Of a stretch of DNA of 64,000 nucleotides, positions 40,029 through 47,295 are shown piece after piece. Numbering within the stretch: the first letter of the stretch is position 1; every line of letters begins with the position of its first letter. The notes beneath the pieces are model-generated. The model did not search any database and was not told where the DNA came from. It saw nothing but the letters and a program-made list of their open reading frames with translations. Location: positions 1 through 64,000 of the forward strand of contig NZ_BOOJ01000048.1 of assembly GCF_016863175.1 (NCBI RefSeq), given 5' to 3'. This stretch comes from Paraplanobispora siamensis. Lineage in GTDB: Bacteria; Actinomycetota; Actinomycetes; Streptosporangiales; Streptosporangiaceae. Made by a program: the position numbers and the translations under genes.

Positions 40029-40127
40029 GGCTTATTCGGCACTTATCCGGCCCGTGATGGGGTTCTCCTCGGATACTGTGCCCATCCGCGGGGGCTGCCA
40101 CGACCACGGGACAGGGAATGGGAGACG

Positions 40128-40175
40128 ATGGTGCTCGTGACTTGTGACGAACCGTCCTGCGGCGGCGTCGCGTGA
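40128..40175 (+). CDS. 15-aa ORF with two cysteines, coupled to MauE/DoxX gene
   Basis: MVLVTCDEPSCGGVA, ATG at 40128 with GGGAG five bases upstream, stop sharing GTGA with the next gene. The C-x4-C spacing before two thiol-redox membrane genes is suggestive. It could be a translated coupling peptide or a small regulatory leader. GATACT at 40073-40078 may be the -10 box of the promoter. No homology known to me. Confidence 0.4.
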   Translation: MVLVTCDEPSCGGVA

Positions 40176-40714
40176 TCCGTACGGCGCTGCCCTGGGTGAC
40201 GACCGTCTCGCGGCTGGTGCTGGCGGGCGTGCTGATCGTCGCCGGTTGGGGGAAGATCGCGACTCCGGTCCTGTCGGTGCAGGCGGTCAAGGCCTACCAG
40301 CTGCTGCCCGAGCCGGTCGCCACGGCGGTGGGCTACGGCCTGCCCATCCTGGAGATCGTCGTCGGCGTGCTGCTGGTCGTCGGCCTGCTCACCCGGGCCG
40401 CGGGCGTCGTCTCCGCCCTGCTCATGCTGGCGTTCGTCATCGGCATCGCCTCCGCCTGGGCGCGGGGCCTGCGGATCGACTGCGGCTGCTTCGGCGGCGG
40501 CGGTCAGCTCCCGGCGGGGCAGGAGCCCAGCTATCTCGTCGACATCCTGCGGGACTTCGGTCTGTTCGCGCTCGGTGTGATCGTCGCCTGGTTCCCGCCG
40601 GGACGGTTCGCGCTCGACTCGGTCCTCGGCCTGACCCCCGGACGGGACCCGGAGCCATACGATGATGATCTTGAGGGCGACGATGAGGAGCCCGCGGTGA
40701 AGGAGAACGACTGA
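40172..40714 (+). CDS. MauE/DoxX-family redox-associated membrane protein
   Basis: 180 residues, four membrane helices of the DoxX/MauE type (RLVLAGVLIVAGWGKIA; ILEIVVGVLLVVGLLT). Cys104 and Cys106 in RIDCGCFGGG form a conserved thiol pair at the membrane face. Such proteins pass electrons to extracytoplasmic thioredoxin-like proteins, and the next gene encodes one. The acidic C-terminal tail (YDDDLEGDDEEP) is cytosolic. GTG start overlapping the 15-aa ORF; one-base overlap (TGATG) with the next gene. Confidence 0.88.
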   Translation: MIRTALPWVTTVSRLVLAGVLIVAGWGKIATPVLSVQAVKAYQLLPEPVATAVGYGLPILEIVVGVLLVVGLLTRAAGVVSALLMLAFVIGIASAWARGLRIDCGCFGGGGQLPAGQEPSYLVDILRDFGLFALGVIVAWFPPGRFALDSVLGLTPGRDPEPYDDDLEGDDEEPAVKEND

Positions 40715-41469
40715 TGGGCAAGGCCGCGCGAGACTCGGCCCGCGAGAAGATGAAGGCGCAACGCGAGGCGGAGCGCAGGCAGGAGCAGCGCAAGCGCATC
40801 GCGACCATCGTCACGGTCGCGGTCGTCGCGGTCGTCGCGATCGGGGCGGGCTGGTGGTTCTCCGCCCGCAGCAGCGAGTCCGAGCAGACGACCACGGCGC
40901 TCGCGCCGATCACCCAGGCCGCCGACGGCTCGATCGTGATGGCCAAGGCGGGAGTGGACAAGCCGGTCATCGACGTCTACGAGGACTTCCAGTGCCCGGC
41001 GTGCAAGTCGCTGGAGGAGGTCAGCGGGCCCACGCTGAAGAACCTGGCGGCCGAGGGCAGGGCCAAGGTGGTCTTCCACACCGTCACGATCTTCGGCAAG
41101 GAGACCGGCGTGATCCACGCCAACTCCGTCCGGGGAGCGGCCGCGGCCCGTTGCGTGCCCGCCGGGCCGGCGTGGATGACCTTCCACGACCGGCTCTACA
41201 AGGAGCAGCCGACGGAGGGCGCCGAGGGCTTCGCGATCGACGACCTGATCGCCTGGGGCAAGGAGGCGGGGGTCACCGATCCCGGCTTCGAGACGTGCGT
41301 GCGCAACCAGCAGCACGCCAACGCCCACCTCACCCAGAGCGACCAGACGCTGAAGGCGGCCCAGCTCCAGGGCACCCCGACGCTGAAGCTCAACGGCACC
41401 GACGTGGAGCAGGAGACGGCTTTCAACCCGTCGGCGCTGCGCCAAGCGGTGCTTGATGCCGCCAAGTAG
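40714..41469 (+). CDS. membrane-anchored DsbA-like thioredoxin-domain protein
   Basis: 251 residues. A basic cytosolic head, one membrane segment (about 29-49), then a DsbA/thioredoxin domain outside the membrane with active site Cys94-Pro-Ala-Cys97 in DVYEDFQCPACKSL and cis-Pro in GTPTLKLNG. It probably makes or isomerises disulfides in secreted proteins, with redox exchange through the preceding MauE/DoxX protein. ATG at 40714 overlaps the previous stop by one base. Confidence 0.92.
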   Translation: MGKAARDSAREKMKAQREAERRQEQRKRIATIVTVAVVAVVAIGAGWWFSARSSESEQTTTALAPITQAADGSIVMAKAGVDKPVIDVYEDFQCPACKSLEEVSGPTLKNLAAEGRAKVVFHTVTIFGKETGVIHANSVRGAAAARCVPAGPAWMTFHDRLYKEQPTEGAEGFAIDDLIAWGKEAGVTDPGFETCVRNQQHANAHLTQSDQTLKAAQLQGTPTLKLNGTDVEQETAFNPSALRQAVLDAAK

Positions 41470-41495
41470 CCGCCGACACGGTAACGTCACCTGAC

Positions 41496-42926
41496 ATGCC
41501 CCTCGCCTCGATTCCCAGCCCCTCCCAAGGGGTCTGGCATCTGTTCGGCGTAGTCCCCATCCGGGCCTACGCGCTCTGCATCGTGCTCGGCGTCGTCGTC
41601 GCCGTCGTCATCGGCGAATACCGCTGGCGTGCCCGGGGCGGCGCCCCGGGCACCATCGTGGACCTCGCCGTCTGGGCGGTGCCGTTCGGTCTGATCGGTG
41701 GCCGCCTCTACCACGTCATCACCGACTGGCAGCTCTACTTCGCCGCCGACGCGCCCAACAGGCCGATCGAGGCGCTGTACATCTGGAACGGCGGGCTGGG
41801 CATCTGGGGCGCCATCGCGCTGGGGGGCGTGGGCGTGTGGATCGGCTGCCGGACCCGGGGGATCTCCCTGACCGCGGTGGCCGACACCGTCGCCCCCGGC
41901 ATCGCGGTGGCCCAGGCCATCGGGCGCTGGGGCAACTACTTCAACCAGGAGCTGTTCGGCAGCCCGACCGACCTGCCGTGGGGCCTGGAGATCGACCCCG
42001 ACCGGCCGGGCACGATCCCGGGCGAGGACACCTACCACCCCACGTTCCTGTACGAGTCGATCTGGGACCTGGGCCTGGCCCTCGTGCTGATCTGGGCGGG
42101 CCGCAAGTTCGCGCTGCGCCACGGCCGGCTGTTCGCGCTCTACGTCGCCGGTTACACCGTCGGCCGCTTCTGGATCGAGGGGCTGCGCGTCGACACCGCC
42201 CACCACATCCTGGGCCTGCGGCTCAACCAGTGGACCTCGATCATCCTGCTGGTCGGCGCGCTCGCCTACTTCTGGCTGAACCGCGACAGGACCGACGAGG
42301 AGTCGCTCGGCGTCGTGCCCGGGGACGAGGACGACAGGGCGCTCGTCGGCGCGGGCGTCGCCGCCGGATCCGCCGCGGCGGGCTCCACTGCGGCCGGTTC
42401 CTCCTCCGAGTCCTCCGGGGCGGCCGGTACGGCTGCCGCGCCGACCGGCGATGCCGCGGACGACGATTCCGTCGACCCCGCGCACCCGGCGGACCAGGCC
42501 GACGCCGGGGCCGCGGACGAGGGCGACGACGAGACCGCCGGAGAGAAGGCGGTCGCGGCGGAGACGGCCGAGACGGCGTCGGAGGAGTCCTCCCCGGTCG
42601 AGCCCTCCTCGGACGAACCCGCTTCGGAAGAGGCCGCCCCGGCGGAGACGGCGTCGGAGGAGTCCGCCTCCGACGAGACGGCCGCGGACGAGAGCACGGA
42701 GAGCGCGCCGGACGAGACGGCGCCCGCGGCCGGAGCGACCGCCGCCGCCGTGGACTCGGAGTCGGAGACGGCTGCGGACCCCAGCGCCTCGGCCGACCCC
42801 GCGCACCCGGCCGATCAGGCCGACGAGGCCGAGGGGCAGAACTCCTCCGCCGAAGCCGCCGGTAAGGCGGGCAGGACCCCCCAGTCGGCGAACGCGACCG
42901 CAGAGGGTGAGAAAGGCACATCGTGA
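41496..42926 (+). CDS. lgt: prolipoprotein diacylglyceryl transferase with long acidic tail
   Basis: 476 residues. The first 265 are a normal Lgt: seven membrane helices, the essential His in GGRLYHVITDW and the signature GRWGNYFNQELFG, plus HPTFLYESIWDL. It adds diacylglycerol to lipobox Cys of lipoproteins such as those encoded at 30881 and 59671. The remaining 190 residues are an Ala/Glu/Ser/Asp-rich, presumably disordered cytosolic tail in which DPAHPADQAD occurs twice. GTGA overlap with the next gene. Confidence 0.95.
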   Translation: MPLASIPSPSQGVWHLFGVVPIRAYALCIVLGVVVAVVIGEYRWRARGGAPGTIVDLAVWAVPFGLIGGRLYHVITDWQLYFAADAPNRPIEALYIWNGGLGIWGAIALGGVGVWIGCRTRGISLTAVADTVAPGIAVAQAIGRWGNYFNQELFGSPTDLPWGLEIDPDRPGTIPGEDTYHPTFLYESIWDLGLALVLIWAGRKFALRHGRLFALYVAGYTVGRFWIEGLRVDTAHHILGLRLNQWTSIILLVGALAYFWLNRDRTDEESLGVVPGDEDDRALVGAGVAAGSAAAGSTAAGSSSESSGAAGTAAAPTGDAADDDSVDPAHPADQADAGAADEGDDETAGEKAVAAETAETASEESSPVEPSSDEPASEEAAPAETASEESASDETAADESTESAPDETAPAAGATAAAVDSESETAADPSASADPAHPADQADEAEGQNSSAEAAGKAGRTPQSANATAEGEKGTS

Positions 42927-43642
42927 GCGAGGGCGGTTCGGGGGAACGCGCCGAGATCCATCACGAGCACCGTGATGTCAACGGCGGCTGGCTGCGGCCG
43001 TCGGTGTTCGGCGCGATGGACGGGCTCGTCTCCAACTTCGCCCTGATCGCGGGCGTGGCCGGCGGCACCGGCGACACCGGGGTCATCGCCCTGGCCGGGG
43101 TGGCCGGGCTGGCGGCGGGCGCGTTCTCCATGGCCGGGGGCGAGTACGTCTCGGTGGCCAGCCAGCGTGAGCTCGCCCTCGCCGAGATCGACGTCGAGCG
43201 GCGCGAGCTGCAGCGTCACCCCGAGTCCGAGGAGCAGGAGCTCGCGCAGATGTACCAGGCGCAGGGCGTCGAGCCCGGCCTGGCCGCCGAGGTCGCCCGG
43301 CAGATCTCCCGCAACCCGAAGAAGGCGCTGGAGGTGCACGCCCGGGCCGAGCTCGGCGTCACCCCCGGCGACCTGCCCTCGCCGCGCACCGCCGCGGTCT
43401 CCTCGTTCCTGTCCTTCGCGGTGGGGGCGCTGCTGCCGCTCCTGCCGTACCTGCTGGGGGTCACCAGCCTGGTGACCTCGGCGGTGCTGTCCTGCCTGGC
43501 GCTGTTCGGCGCGGGCGCGCTGGTGTCCAGGGTCACCGCGCGCAACTGGTGGTACAGCGGGCTGCGCCAGCTCGTCGTGGGCGCGGTCGCCGCCGCACTG
43601 ACCTTCGCCCTGGGCAACCTCCTGGGAGGGATCAGCCTGTGA
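42923..43642 (+). CDS. VIT1/CCC1 family transporter
   Basis: 239 residues of the CCC1/VIT iron or manganese transporter family. The first helix carries GAMDGLVSNFALIAGVAGG and the second GAFSMAGGEYVSVASQRE, both diagnostic; a cytosolic Glu-rich helical domain (about 80-150, ESEEQELAQMY) resembles the metal-binding domain; three helices follow. It would move divalent metal across the membrane. GTG starts overlapping lgt and the next gene (GTGA twice). Confidence 0.92.
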   Translation: MSEGGSGERAEIHHEHRDVNGGWLRPSVFGAMDGLVSNFALIAGVAGGTGDTGVIALAGVAGLAAGAFSMAGGEYVSVASQRELALAEIDVERRELQRHPESEEQELAQMYQAQGVEPGLAAEVARQISRNPKKALEVHARAELGVTPGDLPSPRTAAVSSFLSFAVGALLPLLPYLLGVTSLVTSAVLSCLALFGAGALVSRVTARNWWYSGLRQLVVGAVAAALTFALGNLLGGISL

Positions 43643-44760
43643 CCACCCCCCCGCGTCCTCCCCGAAAGCGTCGCCGTACCTCCCCCCGGCCGCAGGAGCA
43701 CCCCGCCTCCACGGGAGTCGGGCCGGCCAACCGCCAGGTCCCGCCCGGACCGCGGGAGCGGCCCGTCCAGGGCGGACCCAGGGAGCGGCGTCCCGCCCAG
43801 GAGGAGCTGTGGGAGCGGTCCGCGCAGGGCGGGACCTGGGAGGGGTCCCCGCAGGCCGGGCCCCGGGTGCAGCATCCCGCCCAGGCCGGTGGGCACCCCG
43901 CCCAGGCCGGTGGGCAGGAACGGCGGGCCGCCGCCACGCGGGAGCGCCGCACTCCCGGCAGGCAGCGGGAGCGGCGGGCCCAGGCGGGGACGGACGACTG
44001 GAGCATCTCCTGGCTGGAGGCGCGGGGCCTGAGCCGGCGCCAGCAGAAGCTCGTCGTGTACGGCGGCTCGGCGGCCGGGCTGGTGCTGGCCCTGGCCGCG
44101 TTCATGTTCGTGGTCTCGATGATCGGCAGCGACTACGTGCCGGAGCAGAACGCCACCTCGGCCGTCGGCACCCAGCCCCGGCCCGACTCCTACCAGGGCT
44201 GGGTCTCCTCGAAGGTGTTCACGCCGATCGCGCGCCGGGCCGACAACTCCAAACCGCTGACCCTGAAGGAGGTCTTCGGCGAGAAGACCCTGAAGGAGGG
44301 GCGGATCACGCTGAAGCTGACCGACAGCGCGCTCGACACCGGCTGCTCGACGGCGGTGTGGGGCCAGGCGCTCGCCCAGAGGCTCACCCAGGCCGGGTGC
44401 CTGCAGGCGGCCCGCGGCCTGTACGTCAGCGCCGACGGCCGCTACGTCGCCCAGTACACCCTGTTCAACCTGCGCGACGTCGCCTCGGCCGAGGCGCTGG
44501 TGACCTCCCTGAAGACCCTGCACCGGGGCGGCTGGGCGCTGGCGCTGAACTCCGCGGCCTTCCCCGCGGGCGGATACACCGAGGGCAGCGGGCACGCCAT
44601 GGGGCACTACGCCGGTCTGGTCTGGATCGGACGGGCCGACGGCGCCGAGCCCACCGCCCAGGACGACTTCATCTCGCTGGCGCTGACCGTCAGGGGTGTG
44701 GAGAAGGGCGTGTTCCGCCGCGTCGTCGCGGCCACGCCCACTTCCGCGCCGACCCGGTAG
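43639..44760 (+). CDS. membrane-anchored protein of unknown function, paralogue of the next gene
   Basis: 373 residues. A basic, Pro/Arg/Gln-rich cytosolic region with short repeats (HPAQAGG twice) leads to one membrane helix (about 145-168) and an external domain of about 200 residues. That domain aligns with the following gene product: PLTLKEVFGEK, CSTAVWGQALAQRLTQAGC, YVAQYTLFNLRDV, HAMGHYAGLVWIG. Two Cys bracket the VWG segment in both, probably a disulfide. No family recognised. GTG start overlaps the VIT gene stop. Confidence 0.75.
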   Translation: MTTPPRPPRKRRRTSPRPQEHPASTGVGPANRQVPPGPRERPVQGGPRERRPAQEELWERSAQGGTWEGSPQAGPRVQHPAQAGGHPAQAGGQERRAAATRERRTPGRQRERRAQAGTDDWSISWLEARGLSRRQQKLVVYGGSAAGLVLALAAFMFVVSMIGSDYVPEQNATSAVGTQPRPDSYQGWVSSKVFTPIARRADNSKPLTLKEVFGEKTLKEGRITLKLTDSALDTGCSTAVWGQALAQRLTQAGCLQAARGLYVSADGRYVAQYTLFNLRDVASAEALVTSLKTLHRGGWALALNSAAFPAGGYTEGSGHAMGHYAGLVWIGRADGAEPTAQDDFISLALTVRGVEKGVFRRVVAATPTSAPTR

Positions 44761-44823
44761 GCCGGTCCCGGGCCCGGCGGATCGCCGCCGGTCCGGGCTC
44801 GCGCCCAGGTAAACTCGGTTCCC

Positions 44824-45441
44824 ATGCGCAAGTGGATCGCCGTCGTCGCCGTGCTCGTGGCCGCCGGGGCGGCGGCGTTCTGGTGGTCGGCGGCGCAGGG
44901 CGACGACAGCCCGCGCGCGGCCGTCTTCCGCGGCGAGCCGACCACCGACCACTACGCCCCGATCGCCACCCGCGCGCTCGATCCCGAGCCGCTGACGGTC
45001 GAGGAGATCTTCCCCGGCGACACGGTGACCTCGGGAGAGGTCACGCTGGACAGGAAGGGCGCCGAGGCCCTGACCGACTGCGCCGAGGCCGTGTGGGGGA
45101 GCGTGCAGAGCGCCGTCGCCGGATGCACCCAGGCGCTCCGCGCTCACTACGCCACCCCGGACGGGCGGGTCTCCGGGCAGTTCCTCATCTTCAACCTGGC
45201 CGACTCGGCCGCCGCCGACAAGCTCGTGACCGCCCTGAAGGAGGGCGGTTTCGTACGCCCGACGCCCGGCACCCCCGAGGCCTTCGACGGCTCACGGAGC
45301 TGGGCCTACGCCCGGGCGCTCGGCCACTACGTCACCGTGAGCTGGGTCGCCCCCGTGGGCCCCGGGGGACGGGTCGATCTGACCCACCCGCAGCTGGCCG
45401 TCGACGGTCTCGGCCTGGTGATCCAGAAGCGCCTGGTCTGA
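44824..45441 (+). CDS. secreted or anchored protein of unknown function, paralogue of the previous gene
   Basis: 205 residues: an uncleaved or signal-like N-terminal helix (5-25), then the same domain as the upstream gene with PLTVEEIFPGD, CAEAVWGSVQSAVAGC, GQFLIFNLADS and ALGHYVTVSWV. It looks like a shorter tandem duplicate lacking the basic head. Surface exposure and the conserved Cys pair fit the thiol-redox genes a few kb upstream, but that link is only contextual. Confidence 0.75.
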   Translation: MRKWIAVVAVLVAAGAAAFWWSAAQGDDSPRAAVFRGEPTTDHYAPIATRALDPEPLTVEEIFPGDTVTSGEVTLDRKGAEALTDCAEAVWGSVQSAVAGCTQALRAHYATPDGRVSGQFLIFNLADSAAADKLVTALKEGGFVRPTPGTPEAFDGSRSWAYARALGHYVTVSWVAPVGPGGRVDLTHPQLAVDGLGLVIQKRLV

Positions 45442-45459
45442 CCGCCCCGGCCGAGCCCG

Positions 45460-47091
45460 TCAGGACGCGGGCTCTGCCGGGGCGGCCAGGGACCGGGCCA
45501 CGGCGGCGGGGAGCTCGGCCAGGCGGTGGACGGGCAGTTCCAGGACGGTGACGTCCTCGCTCCAGGGGGCGGTCCGGGCGACGATCGCTCGCGCCTGCTT
45601 CTTGGTCAGGCCGTCGCGCGCCTTGATGAGGGCCTCGCGCCAGGTGTTGGCGATCTTTCCGTGGGCGTTGTCGAGGACGCGGCGCAGGACGCGCTCCTCG
45701 TCCGTCGCGGGGAGCGGCCGCCGTACGGCATGGACCGTCGAACCGGTGACGGTGAGGTCGTAGACGGGGGACAGCAGCGCGGTGGGCAGGTCCTTCGGCG
45801 GGGCGGCGAGGGTGACCTGGACGCGGCGGGCCCGGGCGGCCAGGAGCAGCCGGGGCAGCGCGGCCTCCAGCCCGGCCGGTACGGCCACCGCGACGTCGGC
45901 GGGATCACCGGCGTACGGCTTGGCGAGCCAGGTCGTCAACCGGGCCCGCGGCACCTTCGGCAGCACGTCCCGCGCCCACTCGCCCACCAGCACCGCCGGT
46001 CGGAACACCCCCCCGGCCCCGGCCTCGGACCCCTCCTCCGGCCCGGGTGCGGAAGAGCCCGCCCCGGCGGCGGGGCGGGAGGCGCTGACAGGGGAGGGCG
46101 TCCCCGGGGTCTCCGGGGTGGGGTGGGACTCGATGGACTGGGGGCCGTGGGTGTAGATGGCGGTGCTCAGGGCGTCGACGCGGGCGGCGACGGCGGGCCA
46201 GGTCTTGGTGGTGGGGCGCAGGATGTACAGGTCGGCGGCCGAGCCGATGGCCTCGGCGCCGAAATAGCGGTTGAAATCCGGATAGATCGCCTCGTTGACC
46301 AGGTTGAGCGCCGACAGCGCGTGCTGGACCTTCAGCGCCAGTGCCGGGGTGTGCTCGCCCGCGCCGTACGCCAGCAGGATCCGTCCCCGGTCGCGGTCGC
46401 CGAGCCCCTCCACCGCGCGGGCGGCGAACAGGCCGATGCCCTCCGGGGTGTACGGCGGGTCGGTGACGGCCAGGTCGGCCCAGCCCCGCACCGAGGGAGG
46501 CAGGCCCAGGCGCAGATCGGTCCAGCGGGTGCGGATGTCCAGCCCGAACCGGTCGGCCTGCTCGGCGATGTAGGCGAGGATGCGCTCGTCGATGTCCACC
46601 ACGGCCACCTCGGCGCGCGGCTGCAGCATCGCCGTGGCCAGCGAGGTCAGGTCGTGGTCGCCGACGCACAGCACCCGGGCGCCGGGCAGCCAGAACCGGG
46701 TCTCCATCAGCAGCGCCCGCCGTACCACCGTGTCGGCGGTCGCGGCCACGTGGTCGAGCGCCTGCCGCCCGCGCGGGGCCTTGGCGATCAGCTCCTCCAT
46801 CCGGGCCAGCAGCTCGGCGTGCCCGCCCAGCAGGTGCGCGACCGGGTCGGCCGGGCCCTGGGCGTCCCCGCCCAGCCCCGCAGGCAGCGGCTCGCGGAGC
46901 CGGAAACGGTCGCCGGAGCGCTCCAGCTCGACCGCCCGCAGCAGGGCCTCGATCGCCCGCCGCGAGGTCGCGGTCTCCCGTACGAGCTCGGCCAGCGTCC
47001 ACCACCGCCCGTCGCCGAGCAGGGCCAGCGCCGTCCGCAACCGCCTGCCGTCCACGCCGGCCTGTCCGAGCAGCTCATCGATCCCGTTCAT
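45460..47091 (-). CDS. bis-aminopropyl spermidine synthase (BpsA)-like protein
   Basis: 543 residues. An N-terminal winged-helix-like region (1-70), then a Rossmann aminopropyl/methyltransferase core with RVLCVGDHDLTSLA, AVVDIDERILAYI and the active-site-like DPPYTPEG. This arrangement is that of BpsA-family branched polyamine synthases. As I recall, archaeal members carry GDDD where this has GDHD. A Pro/Ser/Gly linker (about 315-365) joins an extra C-terminal domain of 180 residues that I do not recognise. A polyamine-type importer is encoded at 29-33 kb. Divergent from gltB. Activity is inferred only. Confidence 0.75.
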   Translation of the reverse strand: MNGIDELLGQAGVDGRRLRTALALLGDGRWWTLAELVRETATSRRAIEALLRAVELERSGDRFRLREPLPAGLGGDAQGPADPVAHLLGGHAELLARMEELIAKAPRGRQALDHVAATADTVVRRALLMETRFWLPGARVLCVGDHDLTSLATAMLQPRAEVAVVDIDERILAYIAEQADRFGLDIRTRWTDLRLGLPPSVRGWADLAVTDPPYTPEGIGLFAARAVEGLGDRDRGRILLAYGAGEHTPALALKVQHALSALNLVNEAIYPDFNRYFGAEAIGSAADLYILRPTTKTWPAVAARVDALSTAIYTHGPQSIESHPTPETPGTPSPVSASRPAAGAGSSAPGPEEGSEAGAGGVFRPAVLVGEWARDVLPKVPRARLTTWLAKPYAGDPADVAVAVPAGLEAALPRLLLAARARRVQVTLAAPPKDLPTALLSPVYDLTVTGSTVHAVRRPLPATDEERVLRRVLDNAHGKIANTWREALIKARDGLTKKQARAIVARTAPWSEDVTVLELPVHRLAELPAAVARSLAAPAEPAS

Positions 47092-47295
47092 GGGCCCAAC
47101 CCTAGAGGTCCGCCCCGGAATAACCGCCCTTCACCACCCGTTGGCCAAATCGCTGGAAGCAGTGTGAAATGGTCGCTATGTGGACCGGGTAGGCAGCTTT
47201 CCGGCAGGGTACGGTAATGTCTACACACCACGCAGCAGGGCCAACGTCGTCCCTTCGCTTGCCAAGCCAAAGCAGAAGACGACGGGAGGGATTCA
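47092..47295. promoter_or_regulatory. divergent promoter region of BpsA-like gene and gltB
   Basis: 204 bp without a gene. TAATGT at 47215-47220 is a reasonable -10 for gltB, leaving a leader of about 70 nt; no good -35 is visible. GGGAGG lies before the gltB ATG. No riboswitch recognised. Confidence 0.35.

Noticed and set aside
39993-40175. 60-aa ORF upstream of the MauE/DoxX gene
   Set aside because: Its first part translates the trp terminator hairpin; only the last 15 codons have a good start signal.
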